Shown: positions 53,630 to 63,262, counted from the first letter of the stretch. The stretch: 64,000 bases of DNA from Shewanella sp. KX20019 (GCF_016757755.1 NZ_CP068437.1:3348001-3412000), one strand, 5' to 3'. Notes: generated from the sequence alone by a model not told the origin. Program-made: numbers and translations.

Positions 53630-55258
53630 ATGAAACAGCAGCTAAAGCGAATAGGACTTGTAACCAGTATATCGGTGATAAACCTGTTACTTGTTGCCTG
53701 TGGACCGCAAAAGATCCCCACAGGCTTGGTCTATTGCTCAGAAGGTAATCCCGAAAGCTTTAATCCGCAGACGGTGACATCAGGTACCACTATTGATGCT
53801 ACGTCGCAGCAATTGTACGACACCCTCGTTGATTACGATCCCATTACTAGCTCTATAATTCCCGCTTTGGCCATATCTTGGCAAAGTAGCGACGACGGTC
53901 TTACTTATCGATTTAAACTTCGCAGCGGCGTTCAGTTTCACCAAACAGACTACTTTACTCCGACAAGACACTTTAATGCTGACGATGTTTTGTTTTCTTT
54001 TAACCGCATTATCGATCCCGAAAATCCTTATCACAGTGTTTCAGCAAACGGTTATCCGTTCTTTCAAAGTATCGGTTTAAGTCAAACGGTTAAGCAGATA
54101 GAAAAAGTGGCAGATGATGAAGTTGTGTTTCATCTAAATATGAGTGATGCCTCTTTTCTCTCGAATCTTGCAACCGGCTTTTCCATTATTTTATCCCAAG
54201 AGTATGCCGATACCCTGCTTGAAGATCACAGCCTAGATAAATTAGATCGCTATCCTATTGGTACAGGGCCTTTTAAACTGACCAAATATGTCAAAAATGA
54301 ATATATTCGTTATCATCGTAATGAGCAGTTTTGGCGTAAACGCCCCGAGTTTGAACACCTGGTTTTTGACATCACCCCACGAAGTACGGCTAGGTTAACC
54401 AAATTGATCACTGGCGATTGTAATGTATCCGCTCTACCCAAAGCGGGTGAGCTTCCGGTTATAAAACAGCATGATCACTTAGAGCTCGACACCCAACTTG
54501 GTTTTAATGTCGCTTTTTGGGCCTTTAATACCAAAAAAGCACCATTTGATGATGTTAGAGTGAGAAAAGCACTCGCTTATGCTGTAGATAAACAAAATAT
54601 TATTCGAGCCGTATATCAAGAGACTGCAATTAGGGCTACAGGCATGTTGCCGCCGCAATCTTGGGCTTATCAGTACAACCGCAGTAATTATGGTTACAAC
54701 CCACAAAAAGCAAAAGAGTTGCTAAAGGAAGCCGGCGTTGAGAAACTCAACATTGATGTTTGGGCGATGCCAGTTGCACGTATTTATAACCCTAATGCAT
54801 TAAAAACAGCTGAATTAATTCAGGCCGATTTAGCTAATATCGGCGTAAGAGTAAATATAGTGACCTACGACTGGAGCGTATTTAATCAAAAGCTTAATCG
54901 CAGAGACTATGATTCAGTGCTGATAGGTTGGAATGCCGATAATAGCGACCCAGATAACTTTTTCTCCCCTATACTGAGTTGCGCTGCGCAGGACTCTTCA
55001 AGCAATAGAGCGCAATGGTGCAATCCAGAAATGGACAACATATTGGCAAAAGCAAAAGCGACTACGATAAAGGCCGAACGTAAGAAACTCTATCAACAAG
55101 CAGAAAAACTCTTTAATGAACAGCTACCTATGTTGCCATTTGCTCACGCTACCCAGTTAACCATTAAGCAAAAAAACATCAAACAAACTCAGCTGACACC
55201 TTTTGGTGGGATCTCATTCGAGAACACCATGAAAATCCCCCCAGAGGAGATGCACTAA
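53630..55258 (+). CDS. sapA: SapA, peptide ABC transporter substrate-binding lipoprotein
   Basis: 542 residues with a lipobox (NLLLVAC), so it is probably membrane-anchored. It is a family 5 solute-binding protein: GLVYCSEGNPESFNPQTVTSG, then GLTYRFKLRSGVQFH, FNADDVLFSFNRI, YPIGTGPFKL and VRKALAYAVDKQNII. It is the first gene of sapABCDF, whose products bind and import peptides, including antimicrobial peptides in some pathogens. The stop overlaps the sapB start (TAATG). Confidence 0.93.
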   Translation: MKQQLKRIGLVTSISVINLLLVACGPQKIPTGLVYCSEGNPESFNPQTVTSGTTIDATSQQLYDTLVDYDPITSSIIPALAISWQSSDDGLTYRFKLRSGVQFHQTDYFTPTRHFNADDVLFSFNRIIDPENPYHSVSANGYPFFQSIGLSQTVKQIEKVADDEVVFHLNMSDASFLSNLATGFSIILSQEYADTLLEDHSLDKLDRYPIGTGPFKLTKYVKNEYIRYHRNEQFWRKRPEFEHLVFDITPRSTARLTKLITGDCNVSALPKAGELPVIKQHDHLELDTQLGFNVAFWAFNTKKAPFDDVRVRKALAYAVDKQNIIRAVYQETAIRATGMLPPQSWAYQYNRSNYGYNPQKAKELLKEAGVEKLNIDVWAMPVARIYNPNALKTAELIQADLANIGVRVNIVTYDWSVFNQKLNRRDYDSVLIGWNADNSDPDNFFSPILSCAAQDSSSNRAQWCNPEMDNILAKAKATTIKAERKKLYQQAEKLFNEQLPMLPFAHATQLTIKQKNIKQTQLTPFGGISFENTMKIPPEEMH

Positions 55259-56289
55259 TGGGTCGTTATTTATTAAGAAGGCTCAACTTATTTCTGGCCA
55301 CCTCATTAGTATTAATCGGTGTTTTATTCATTGCGACCAGCTATTTTCCCGTCGAGCAACAGTATGCTTTAACCGGGATAGAGTCCCCAACAACAGAGCA
55401 GCTCGTGTTAAGCCGCAGTGAATACCAACTCGACAGTAATCAATTTCGTCAGTTTCTTGCCTATACCCAGCAAAGGGTTAGCGGCAACCTCGGTGTCTCT
55501 ATTACCTCACAGAAACCCGTTATCGATGAACTGAGTCAAGTACTACCGGCATCGTTCGAATTAGCTATCGTCGCTGGCATACTGGCGATGTGTCTAGGGG
55601 TTCCTTTAGGCATATTGGCGTCACTCAGTAAGAACAAAATCACCCAGCATAGTATTATGGCGATTACACTTACGGGTTATTCGATCCCTGTATTTTGGCT
55701 AGGGTTATCTTTATCACTCTGGTTTGGCGTTGAACTTGGTTGGTTACCTATCTCCGGCCGAATTAATTTGCTGTATGAGATTGAACCCACGACCGGCTTT
55801 ATGCTTATTGACACGCTGCTAACTCAGTCTATATATCGCACTTCTGCATTTTTAGACGCAGTGCAACATATTGTGTTGCCAGCTATAACACTGGCAGTAC
55901 TACCGTTCACGGTAGTCGTCAGAATAACCCGTTCTGCAATGTTGCATATTATGAATGAGCCTTATATTCGTGCCGCTGAAGCGCGTGGACTACACACGGG
56001 TACCATAGTATTACGCCACGCGCTACCAAATGCCTTGATACCCGTACTTAAAAACATGGGATTGATGCTCGGGACATTTGCAAGTTACGCCATGATAGTT
56101 GAAGTCATCTTTTCCTGGCCGGGTGTTGGTAGTTGGCTAGTCTCTGGTATATACCAGCGTGACTATACGGTTATTCAAGGTGGGGTATTAGGCGTTGCAT
56201 TAATCATCATCTTCTTCAGTATTTTTATTGATGTGTTACATAACGCCTTCAATCCAATCACGAGGAAAGAAATTTATGCCGCGAATTAG
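55258..56289 (+). CDS. sapB: SapB, ABC transporter permease
   Basis: 343 residues with six TM helices. The first is LNLFLATSLVLIGVLFIAT. A periplasmic segment with SRSEYQLDSNQFRQFLAYTQQRVSGNLGVS follows, then the EAA loop EPYIRAAEARGLHTGTIVLRHALPNALIPVL characteristic of DppB/OppB permeases. It overlaps sapC by 14 bp. Confidence 0.94.
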   Translation: MGRYLLRRLNLFLATSLVLIGVLFIATSYFPVEQQYALTGIESPTTEQLVLSRSEYQLDSNQFRQFLAYTQQRVSGNLGVSITSQKPVIDELSQVLPASFELAIVAGILAMCLGVPLGILASLSKNKITQHSIMAITLTGYSIPVFWLGLSLSLWFGVELGWLPISGRINLLYEIEPTTGFMLIDTLLTQSIYRTSAFLDAVQHIVLPAITLAVLPFTVVVRITRSAMLHIMNEPYIRAAEARGLHTGTIVLRHALPNALIPVLKNMGLMLGTFASYAMIVEVIFSWPGVGSWLVSGIYQRDYTVIQGGVLGVALIIIFFSIFIDVLHNAFNPITRKEIYAAN

Positions 56290-57166
56290 CATATATCAGG
56301 AAGATGATATCCCCTCTCCGATGCGCAAGCTATGGCAAGCTTTTGCCGATAACCCTTTTGCATTAATGGGGCTATGGGCTGTGACCTGCTTATTAATATT
56401 AGCTATTTTCGGCCCTTGGATTGCACCTTTTTCGCCAGAACAACAAGATCCACTCGCATTACTTTTACCGCCTTCATGGGATGCCAGTGGCACGGTTGAA
56501 CATTTCTTAGGGACAGATGACTTAGGCCGAGATATTTTTAGTCGCCTGCTTCATGGAGCACACCTCACCTTTGGTATGGCATTGGCGATAGTACTCGCCT
56601 CTCTTAGTGTAGGGTTTGTCATAGGCTCGATATCCGGAATGATGAAGGGCCTTAAATCATCCATCTTAAGTCACCTACTTGATGCATTGTTATCAATTCC
56701 ATCACTACTAATGGCTATCTTAGTCGTAGCGGTCATGGGGCCTGGATTAGGCAATGTATTCTGGGCAGTAGGAATCGCACTAACACCACAATTTGTACGT
56801 GCTATCCATCAAGCGGTTCATGAGGAGCAGCAAAAAGATTATGTCACTGCAGCTAAGCTTGATGGCGCTAATTCGATACAAATATTTTGGTACGTTATTA
56901 TGCCCAATGTCTGGGAGACCGTTATTATCCAGGTAACACTCGCAATATCAGCAGCCATATTAGATATTGCGGCGCTAGGTTTTCTTAATCTTGGCGCGCA
57001 AGCTCCTAGCCCTGAATGGGGGGCTATGGTATCCCAAGGCCTAGATAACATACTGACAGCCCCTTGGACTGTCACCATCCCGGGTGTTGCTATTTTATGT
57101 AGCGTACTTGCCATTAACCTTGTAGGTGATGGATTAAGGTCGGCACTGTCGCCGATAAGAAATTAA
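56276..57166 (+). CDS. sapC: SapC, ABC transporter permease
   Basis: 296 residues from ATG 56276 (GAGGAAAG upstream), identical in length to E. coli SapC. It has an N-terminal TM (LMGLWAVTCLLILAIFGPW), FLGTDDLGRDIFSRLLHGA and an EAA loop DYVTAAKLDGANSIQIFWYVIMPNVW. ILDIAALGFLNLGAQAPSPEWGAM is the DppC/SapC signature. It pairs with SapB to form the channel. Confidence 0.95.
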   Translation: MPRISIYQEDDIPSPMRKLWQAFADNPFALMGLWAVTCLLILAIFGPWIAPFSPEQQDPLALLLPPSWDASGTVEHFLGTDDLGRDIFSRLLHGAHLTFGMALAIVLASLSVGFVIGSISGMMKGLKSSILSHLLDALLSIPSLLMAILVVAVMGPGLGNVFWAVGIALTPQFVRAIHQAVHEEQQKDYVTAAKLDGANSIQIFWYVIMPNVWETVIIQVTLAISAAILDIAALGFLNLGAQAPSPEWGAMVSQGLDNILTAPWTVTIPGVAILCSVLAINLVGDGLRSALSPIRN

Positions 57167-57170
57167 CATT

Positions 57171-58178
57171 ATGCCACTTCTTGATATTAGAAACCTCACC
57201 ATCGAACTTGACACGCCTCACGGCCGAGTCAAGGCCCTTGAGCGAGTATGCTTAACCATCAATCCAGGTGAACTTCATGGTTTAGTTGGAGAGTCTGGCT
57301 CCGGACGCAGTTTGTTGGCAAGAGCAATATTGGGTGTTCCAGGCCATAATTGGACCATCACAGCCGACCGGATGATGTGGGATGGACAAAACTTGATGGA
57401 GATGTCCTCTAAACAGCGACGCAACTTAATGGGTAGTGAGATAGCAATGATCTTTCAAGACCCAACAAGTAGTCTGGATCCAGCCATATCTGTTGGTAGC
57501 CAAATTATTGAAGCTATGCCCACCAATAGGAGCTTACCTTTTTGGAAGCGTGGCAAGTTTAAGAAAAAAACGGCTGAAAAATGGCTTCATAAGGTCGGCA
57601 TTAAGAATACCGAAAAAGTGATGGACAGTTATGCGTGGGAGCTGTCCGAAGGCGAATGTCAAAAAGTCATGATAGCCATGGCGGTTGCCAATCAGCCAAG
57701 GCTGCTCATTGCTGACGAACCAACTGACTCGATGGAACTGAGTACCCAAGCACAGATATTTAGATTATTGAGTAAACTAAATCAGCTGCAAAACGTCTCA
57801 ATTTTGTTGATAAGTCATGAACTTGAAACCTTGGCTGGTTGGTGCGATCAACTGACCGTTCTATACTGCGGCCAAGTCATGGAATCGGGCCCTACTGCCG
57901 AGCTGCTAAAACAGCCTTTTCATCCGTACACTGAAGCCTTGGTCGATAATGCCCCTGACTACTCTGGTACATTAACTCATAAATCAATGATGCAAACCCT
58001 GCCTGGTTCAGCGCCAGCATTGCAACACTTGCCTATTGGCTGTCGACTCGGCCCGCGCTGCCCGCAAGCGCAAAAGAGATGTGTCAGTCAACCGAGTTTA
58101 TGCCACAAGAAAGGTCGCTATTTTGCCTGTCACTTCCCATACCACAACGAGTCTTGTAATGACGACACCTCTACTTAA
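57171..58178 (+). CDS. sapD: SapD, ABC transporter ATP-binding protein with altered Walker A
   Basis: 335 residues. It starts MPLLDIRNLTIELDTP, with Walker B in PRLLIADEPTDSM, signature LSEGECQKVM and H-loop LISHELE. The Walker A reads GESGSGRS: the usual lysine is arginine (codon CGC). The C-terminus carries the oligopeptide-transporter Cys cluster (CRLGPRCPQAQKRC ... CHKKGRYFACHFP) that may hold an Fe-S cluster. In E. coli SapD also supports Trk potassium uptake. The Arg suggests weakened or altered ATP hydrolysis, with SapF (normal Walker A) as the active partner. Confidence 0.93.
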   Translation: MPLLDIRNLTIELDTPHGRVKALERVCLTINPGELHGLVGESGSGRSLLARAILGVPGHNWTITADRMMWDGQNLMEMSSKQRRNLMGSEIAMIFQDPTSSLDPAISVGSQIIEAMPTNRSLPFWKRGKFKKKTAEKWLHKVGIKNTEKVMDSYAWELSEGECQKVMIAMAVANQPRLLIADEPTDSMELSTQAQIFRLLSKLNQLQNVSILLISHELETLAGWCDQLTVLYCGQVMESGPTAELLKQPFHPYTEALVDNAPDYSGTLTHKSMMQTLPGSAPALQHLPIGCRLGPRCPQAQKRCVSQPSLCHKKGRYFACHFPYHNESCNDDTST

Positions 58179-58944
58179 AGTAACCAACCTAAGCAAAAGC
58201 TACTATGCTGGTTATAAGCGTTTCAAACGTCAATACAACCAAGCGTTGTCACCGGTTTCATTTGAATTAAACACTGGTGAGACGCTCGCTATCGTCGGTG
58301 AAGCGGGATCAGGCAAGAGTACTATTGCTCGCATTCTTGTGGGGGCTGAAATTCGCAGTGGCGGAGAGATCTTTTTTGAAGGTGAATCATTGGAGAAGCA
58401 TGATTTAAAGCAACGCTGCCGTATGATCCGGATGATTTTTCAAGATCCAAATACATCGTTAAACCCAAGATTAACGATTGGCGATTTACTTGACGAACCG
58501 CTTAAATTCAATACCAATCTTTCAGAAAAAGATAGACGGGCTTTAGTTGTCGATAAACTGAGAAAAGTCGGTTTATTATCAGAACATGTTGATTTCTATC
58601 CGCACATGATCTCCGAAGGGCAAAAGCAACGAGTCGCCGTAGCAAGAGCACTAATGCTTGATCCCAAAATCATCATTGCAGATGAAGCGCTCACCGCGCT
58701 CGATCTGTCTGTACGGGCACAAATTTTAAATTTGTTACTCGAATTACAGCAAGAAATGGGACTGTCTTACATCTTCGTGTCCCATAATATGAATATTATT
58801 CGTCACGTTAGTGACAAAATAATGGTGTTGAAAAAAGGCCAGCTCATTGAAGAGGCAACCACAGAACAACTGTTTAATGCGCCTCAACATGAATACACAC
58901 AGCGACTGATACAAGAGCAAAGTTTGTTTACCCGTAAGAAGTAA
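58159..58944 (+). CDS. sapF: SapF, ABC transporter ATP-binding protein
   Basis: 261 residues from ATG 58159, which overlaps the sapD end by 20 bp; a longer in-frame start at 58036 would run far into sapD. Walker A is GEAGSGKST, signature SEGQKQRVAVARAL, Walker B KIIIADEALTALD and H-loop VSHNMNIIRHV. It is the last gene of the operon and pairs with SapD. Confidence 0.94.
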   Translation: MTTPLLKVTNLSKSYYAGYKRFKRQYNQALSPVSFELNTGETLAIVGEAGSGKSTIARILVGAEIRSGGEIFFEGESLEKHDLKQRCRMIRMIFQDPNTSLNPRLTIGDLLDEPLKFNTNLSEKDRRALVVDKLRKVGLLSEHVDFYPHMISEGQKQRVAVARALMLDPKIIIADEALTALDLSVRAQILNLLLELQQEMGLSYIFVSHNMNIIRHVSDKIMVLKKGQLIEEATTEQLFNAPQHEYTQRLIQEQSLFTRKK

Positions 58945-59127
58945 TACTAACCCTATTAAATATTTGGACAGTTCAGAGCCGCTCAGTTTTTTCAATCCAA
59001 GGCGCATTAATGAGATTGGTATAACTGCTCCAACCACTGAGAAAAACACTTAAATTTACGAAAAGTAAGTGTTATTTGATGTGGGTTTATTTATCCTAGA
59101 TACAATTTTTTCAGAGAAATAGAAAAT

Positions 59128-60330
59128 ATGATTATTAAACCTAGAACTCGTGGCTTTATTTGCACAACGACTCACCCAGTTGGTTGTGAAGCCAATGTAC
59201 TTGAACAGATCAACATTACTAAAGCCAAGGGCAAAATTGCAAACGGTCCAAAAAAGGTATTAGTCGTTGGCTCTTCAAGCGGTTATGGTCTTTCTTCTCG
59301 TATCACAGCAGCATTTGGCAGTGATGCAGCCACCTTAGGCGTATTTTTTGAAAAGCCAAGTACAGAAACTAAACCTGGTACTGCTGGCTGGTATAACTCT
59401 GCCGCATTCGACAAATTTGCTAAACAAGAAGGTTTATATTCTAAAAGCATAAATTGTGATGCCTTTAGTCACGCAGCCAAACAAAAAGCGATCGAGCTAA
59501 TTAAACAAGATCTCGGTGAAGTCGATATGGTTGTCTACTCACTGGCATCTCCAGTACGAAAACTGCCTGATAGCGGTGAGCTTATCCGTTCTTCATTAAA
59601 GCCTATCGGTGAACCTTATAAAGCCACTGCCGTTGATACCAATAAAGATGTCATCATTGAGGCCAATGTAGAGCCTGCAACTGAGCAAGAAATTGCTGAT
59701 ACCGTCACCGTAATGGGCGGCGAAGATTGGGAGTTATGGATGGCTGCACTTGCTGAAGCAGGTGTATTAGCAGAGGGTTGTAAGACTGTAGCTTATAGCT
59801 ATATAGGTACCGAGCTGACTTGGCCTATCTATTGGCACGGCGCTTTAGGTAAGGCAAAAATGGATCTAGACAGAGCCGCCCATGCCCTTGACACTAAGCT
59901 TTCAGCGACTGGTGGCAGTGCTAATGTTGCAGTATTAAAGAGCGTAGTAACTCAAGCTAGCTCAGCGATACCTGTTATGCCACTGTATATTGCAATGGTG
60001 TTTAAGAAGATGCGTGCCGAAGGCCTCCACGAAGGTTGTATCGAGCAAATCTATCGTATGTTCAGTGAACGCCTCTATACAGCCGACGGCAGCACTGCTG
60101 ATGTTGACGATAGCAACCGTTTACGTTTAGATGATTGGGAATTGAGAGAAGAGATCCAGCAACATTGCCGTGATCTTTGGCCACTAGTGACCTCAGAAAA
60201 CCTTTCTGAACTCACTGATTACCGCGAATATAAAGAAGAGTTCTTAAAACTGTTTGGTTTCGGTATTGAAGGCATAGATTACGAGCAAGACGTTAATCCA
60301 AACGTTGAATTTGACGTCGTAGCGATCTAA
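59128..60330 (+). CDS. fabV: Enoyl-ACP reductase FabV (trans-2-enoyl-CoA/ACP reductase)
   Basis: 400 residues, the standard FabV length. The start MIIKPRTRGFICTTTHPVGC is diagnostic. The NADH-binding loop is VLVVGSSSGYGLSSRI (about 44-59). The catalytic pair Y235 and K244 (Y-x8-K) is in PIYWHGALGKAK. It catalyses the last reduction in each fatty-acid elongation cycle. FabV enzymes resist triclosan. It lies 180 bp after sapF, where E. coli carries fabI near sap. Confidence 0.96.
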   Translation: MIIKPRTRGFICTTTHPVGCEANVLEQINITKAKGKIANGPKKVLVVGSSSGYGLSSRITAAFGSDAATLGVFFEKPSTETKPGTAGWYNSAAFDKFAKQEGLYSKSINCDAFSHAAKQKAIELIKQDLGEVDMVVYSLASPVRKLPDSGELIRSSLKPIGEPYKATAVDTNKDVIIEANVEPATEQEIADTVTVMGGEDWELWMAALAEAGVLAEGCKTVAYSYIGTELTWPIYWHGALGKAKMDLDRAAHALDTKLSATGGSANVAVLKSVVTQASSAIPVMPLYIAMVFKKMRAEGLHEGCIEQIYRMFSERLYTADGSTADVDDSNRLRLDDWELREEIQQHCRDLWPLVTSENLSELTDYREYKEEFLKLFGFGIEGIDYEQDVNPNVEFDVVAI

Positions 60331-60359
60331 GTATCAGTATAAACATCGATAACCTTATT

Positions 60360-60386
60360 AAAACGCCGCTTTAAGCGGCGTTTTTT
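60360..60386 (+). terminator. Terminator of fabV
   Basis: A perfect 11-bp stem AAACGCCGCTT / AAGCGGCGTTT with a tight loop and TTTTTT, 30 bp after the stop. Confidence 0.93.
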
Positions 60387-60866
60387 ATGCCACTAACTCC
60401 TTGTTAACGCCTGCTTTTAATTAGAGATCTAAGCCCCTATTGTGCCGCTCTTACCCAATTGACCATACAAGGTACAAATCATTGTCTAGAGTGCGATTAA
60501 GCACTTCATATTCGCTTTTTTCACTGAGTCTAGCAGTCCACTAATATAGTTGAATTATACCAATTGCATTAGATATTTAATCAATTCAGAAGGATGGCTG
60601 ATGTTTAAAGCAAATGGCAAAACACTGCATGCTACGGCAGAAACTCTTGATATACCGCTGAATGGTCTATTTTGTTCCCTATAAAAATATGATATTCCCC
60701 CTCCCCCGTCCATGGCAGTCAGATTCAGGAGGTAGAACGAAGCAGGATACCAGAGCCGAGAATAACTATTAGCTTCAAGTTTTCGACTGACCTTCAGCGC
60801 TTTGAATTCTCACTGAATGAACAGATACTTAATGCAATTGCTATTAGTTCTTTAACAAACAGCTAC

Positions 60867-60890
60867 AAAAAAGCCGGCTAATGCCGGCTT
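60867..60890 (-). terminator. Terminator of ppiD
   Basis: AAGCCGGC-ATTA-GCCGGCTT followed by TTTTG on the minus strand, 26 bp after the ppiD stop. Confidence 0.92.
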
Positions 60891-60915
60891 CTTATAAAGC
60901 GTATATTGCCGTTGC

Positions 60916-62775
60916 TTACTCAACAACAGGGTAAAGAACTTCACCCTTAGCTTTTAGAGCAGCGATGACTGCGCGGTAATCATTCTCACTGTATTGTGAG
61001 CTTAAACGCTGCTTCAATGCATCGATAAGATTGCTATCAACGCCTTCTGCCGCATTTACCTTATTAAGTACCACTACGGCATAACCGTTAGCCAGTGCAA
61101 CTGTATCGACTGTTGAACCATCTGTAGGTTGTGCCATTGAAAATGCTTTACTAACCACTGCAGCATCAATCTCTTGCTCAAAACGTGCAAGCTTTTCTTT
61201 TACTAAGTAATCAGCTGTTACACCGTCAGTTTTGAAAGCAGCCATGGCATCTTGTGCTTGCTGACGTGCCGCCTCATTAGCTTGCTCTTGCTTCAAACGA
61301 GCCGCTATTGAATTTCTAACTTCTTCAAGCGGCATAGTACCAGCAGCTTTATGTGAGTTAACACGGATGACGACAACGTGGTTTGCTTCAACTTCAAGCA
61401 CATCACTGTTCATACCATCAAGTAACACGCTCGAAGAAAATGCTTCCTTCAAGATAGCAGGCTTGCTGAACAGCGCTGGCGCACTATTACGAGTAAACTC
61501 TACGGTCGTCTTAACTTCAACACCAAGCTCTCTTGCTGCTTCAGACAAAGTATCAGGTACTTCATAACTTGTATCAGCAAGGATCTGCTGTAGTTCGTAG
61601 AACTTATCTACCGACTGCTGCTGTTGCAATTGGGCAATGATTTTCGCTTTTACGTCTGCAAAAGGAGCTTCTGCACCCGGTTGGATATCTAGCACCTTAA
61701 TAATGTGATAACCAAAATTTGTTTTAACCACATTTGAGTAGCTGCCTTTATTCAATCCGAATAGTGCAGTATCAAACTCAGGCTCCATTACGCCCGCTTC
61801 AAACCAATCCAGTTGACCACCTTGCTCTCCACTGAATGTATCTTGAGATTCAGCTTTAGCAAGCTCGGCGAAATCGTCACCATTTTGTAGCTTCTGATAA
61901 ATCGCTTCAGCCTTTTCTTCAGCATCATCTTCATCAAGCCCAATTAGAATGTGAGCCGCTAAACGCTTCTCAGGCTGCAGATACTGCGCTTTATTCTCAT
62001 CAAAATATGCTTGAGCATCAGCTTCAGTAACAGCAACATCAGTTGCTAGCTGCTTGGCATCAAGTTCGATGTAATTAAGGCTAACCACTTCAGGTCTGAC
62101 AAACTGACCTAGGTTTGAGTTGTAGTAAGTTTGGATCTGCTCATCAGTAACACTTGTAGCGGCAATGAAAGGGGCTGAGTCGATGACCAAATAGTTAATA
62201 TCGCGTGTTTGTCCTTGGATATTAGCCAAGTACTCAGCTTCACCCGCTAGTACAAACTCAGAACCCACCAGTGTTGCCACTAATTGGCGACGCGTCATAT
62301 CGGTGCGCATCATGTCTCTAAAAGAGTTAGCTTGGTAGCCGAGCTGACGCAATATAGACTGATACCGGTCATTATCAAATATGCCATCAGTCTGGAATGC
62401 TGGCTCTGTCATAATCGCAGCGCGGATCTGTTCGTCTGATACACGAAGTCCTAACTCAGCAGCATTTTGATCTAATAGCTTTTCAGCCACTAAACGCTCT
62501 AATACACTCTGCTTAACGCTCTGCATATAATTTTCATCTGCAGATAGCGTAGAGAACATATCACCTAGTTGCTGTTCAAGACGACCACGCTCATTCTCAT
62601 AAGCTTGCTCTAAAGCAGAACTGCCGATCTCTTCACCATTTACGGTAGCGGCTGCAACCTCAGTTGAAGAACCTAAATAACTACTCACACCCGTAAATGC
62701 AAATGAAAGTATCACTAGGACTAAAATGCTCTTTGCAATTACGCCTTGTGATCCTTCACGAATCTTTTCTAACAT
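60916..62775 (-). CDS. ppiD: PpiD, membrane-anchored periplasmic peptidyl-prolyl isomerase/chaperone
   Basis: 619 residues (E. coli 623). The N-terminal anchor is IAKSILVLVILSFAFTGVSSYL, then a SurA-like chaperone region (to about 250). The parvulin domain is at about 262-360 (RLAAHILIGLDEDDAEEKAEAIYQKL, GGQLDWFEAGVMEPEFDTALFGLNKGSYSNVVKTNFGYHIIKVLD). A second helical region ends the protein. It sits at the inner-membrane Sec exit and helps newly exported proteins fold. It follows hupB and lon, the conserved enterobacterial order. Confidence 0.95.
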   Translation of the reverse strand: MLEKIREGSQGVIAKSILVLVILSFAFTGVSSYLGSSTEVAAATVNGEEIGSSALEQAYENERGRLEQQLGDMFSTLSADENYMQSVKQSVLERLVAEKLLDQNAAELGLRVSDEQIRAAIMTEPAFQTDGIFDNDRYQSILRQLGYQANSFRDMMRTDMTRRQLVATLVGSEFVLAGEAEYLANIQGQTRDINYLVIDSAPFIAATSVTDEQIQTYYNSNLGQFVRPEVVSLNYIELDAKQLATDVAVTEADAQAYFDENKAQYLQPEKRLAAHILIGLDEDDAEEKAEAIYQKLQNGDDFAELAKAESQDTFSGEQGGQLDWFEAGVMEPEFDTALFGLNKGSYSNVVKTNFGYHIIKVLDIQPGAEAPFADVKAKIIAQLQQQQSVDKFYELQQILADTSYEVPDTLSEAARELGVEVKTTVEFTRNSAPALFSKPAILKEAFSSSVLLDGMNSDVLEVEANHVVVIRVNSHKAAGTMPLEEVRNSIAARLKQEQANEAARQQAQDAMAAFKTDGVTADYLVKEKLARFEQEIDAAVVSKAFSMAQPTDGSTVDTVALANGYAVVVLNKVNAAEGVDSNLIDALKQRLSSQYSENDYRAVIAALKAKGEVLYPVVE

Positions 62776-62806
62776 CAGACTTCTCGCTGGTTGCGATTAA
62801 TAAAAT

Positions 62807-62840
62807 AAAAAGGCGCATCACTCGTTGGATGCGCCTTTTT
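62807..62840 (-). terminator. Second terminator between hupB and ppiD
   Basis: A perfect stem AAAAAGGCGCATC / GATGCGCCTTTTT with an 8-base loop, flanked by A/T runs on both sides. It is a strong hairpin just ahead of ppiD. Confidence 0.9.
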
Positions 62841-62925
62841 GTAATTTAATAGTAAAGAGAAATGAACCTCTTTACTCTTGCTGACTATCACTAAGCAAAA
62901 GCCTAATAACAGTCTTTTTTCTCGT

Positions 62926-62953
62926 AAAAAGCACTGTCTAAACAGTGCTTTCT
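62926..62953 (-). terminator. First terminator after hupB
   Basis: AAAGCACTGT-TTAG-ACAGTGCTTT followed by TTACG on the minus strand, 37 bp past hupB. Confidence 0.85.
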
Positions 62954-62989
62954 ACAATAACCTTACAAAGGCTGCAGTTAACGAGTCTC

Positions 62990-63262
62990 TTAGTTAACAG
63001 CGTCTTTTAGCGACTTACCAGCTTTAAATGCCGGAATGTTTGCTGCAGCGATTTTGATCTCTTTACCCGTCTGAGGGTTACGACCAATGCGCTCTGCACG
63101 CTGACGTACTTCGAAAGTACCAAAACCAACAAGAGCAATCTTATCGCCTTCTTTTAGCCCGTCTGTAACAGCGCCAATGAAAGAATCTAATGCACGGCCA
63201 GCAGCGGCTTTAGAAATGTCAGCACCAGAAGCGATTTTCTCGATTAGTTCAGATTTGTTCAT
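62990..63262 (-). CDS. hupB: HU-beta nucleoid protein
   Basis: 90 residues from ATG 63262 (AGGGGAT upstream), the exact HU length. MNKSELIEKIASGADISKAAAGRALDSFIGAV, ALVGFGTFEVRQRAERIGRNPQTGKEIKIAA and FKAGKSLKDAVN match E. coli HU-beta nearly residue for residue. The DNA-intercalating RNPQTG arm is intact. It compacts and bends DNA. It sits between lon and ppiD as usual. Confidence 0.97.
   Translation of the reverse strand: MNKSELIEKIASGADISKAAAGRALDSFIGAVTDGLKEGDKIALVGFGTFEVRQRAERIGRNPQTGKEIKIAAANIPAFKAGKSLKDAVN

Larger units (their letters stand above)
60331..60915. other. Intergenic region between fabV and ppiD
   Basis: 585 bases between convergent genes, bounded by a terminator for each. 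Inside is a 27-codon frame (60601-60684, plus) preceded by AGAAGGA. No similarity was recognised, so it is not called as a gene. Confidence 0.55.

Noticed and set aside
58036..58158. N-terminal extension of SapF
   Set aside because: It overlaps sapD by more than 140 bp and encodes a basic low-complexity segment; ATG 58159 gives the family-standard start.
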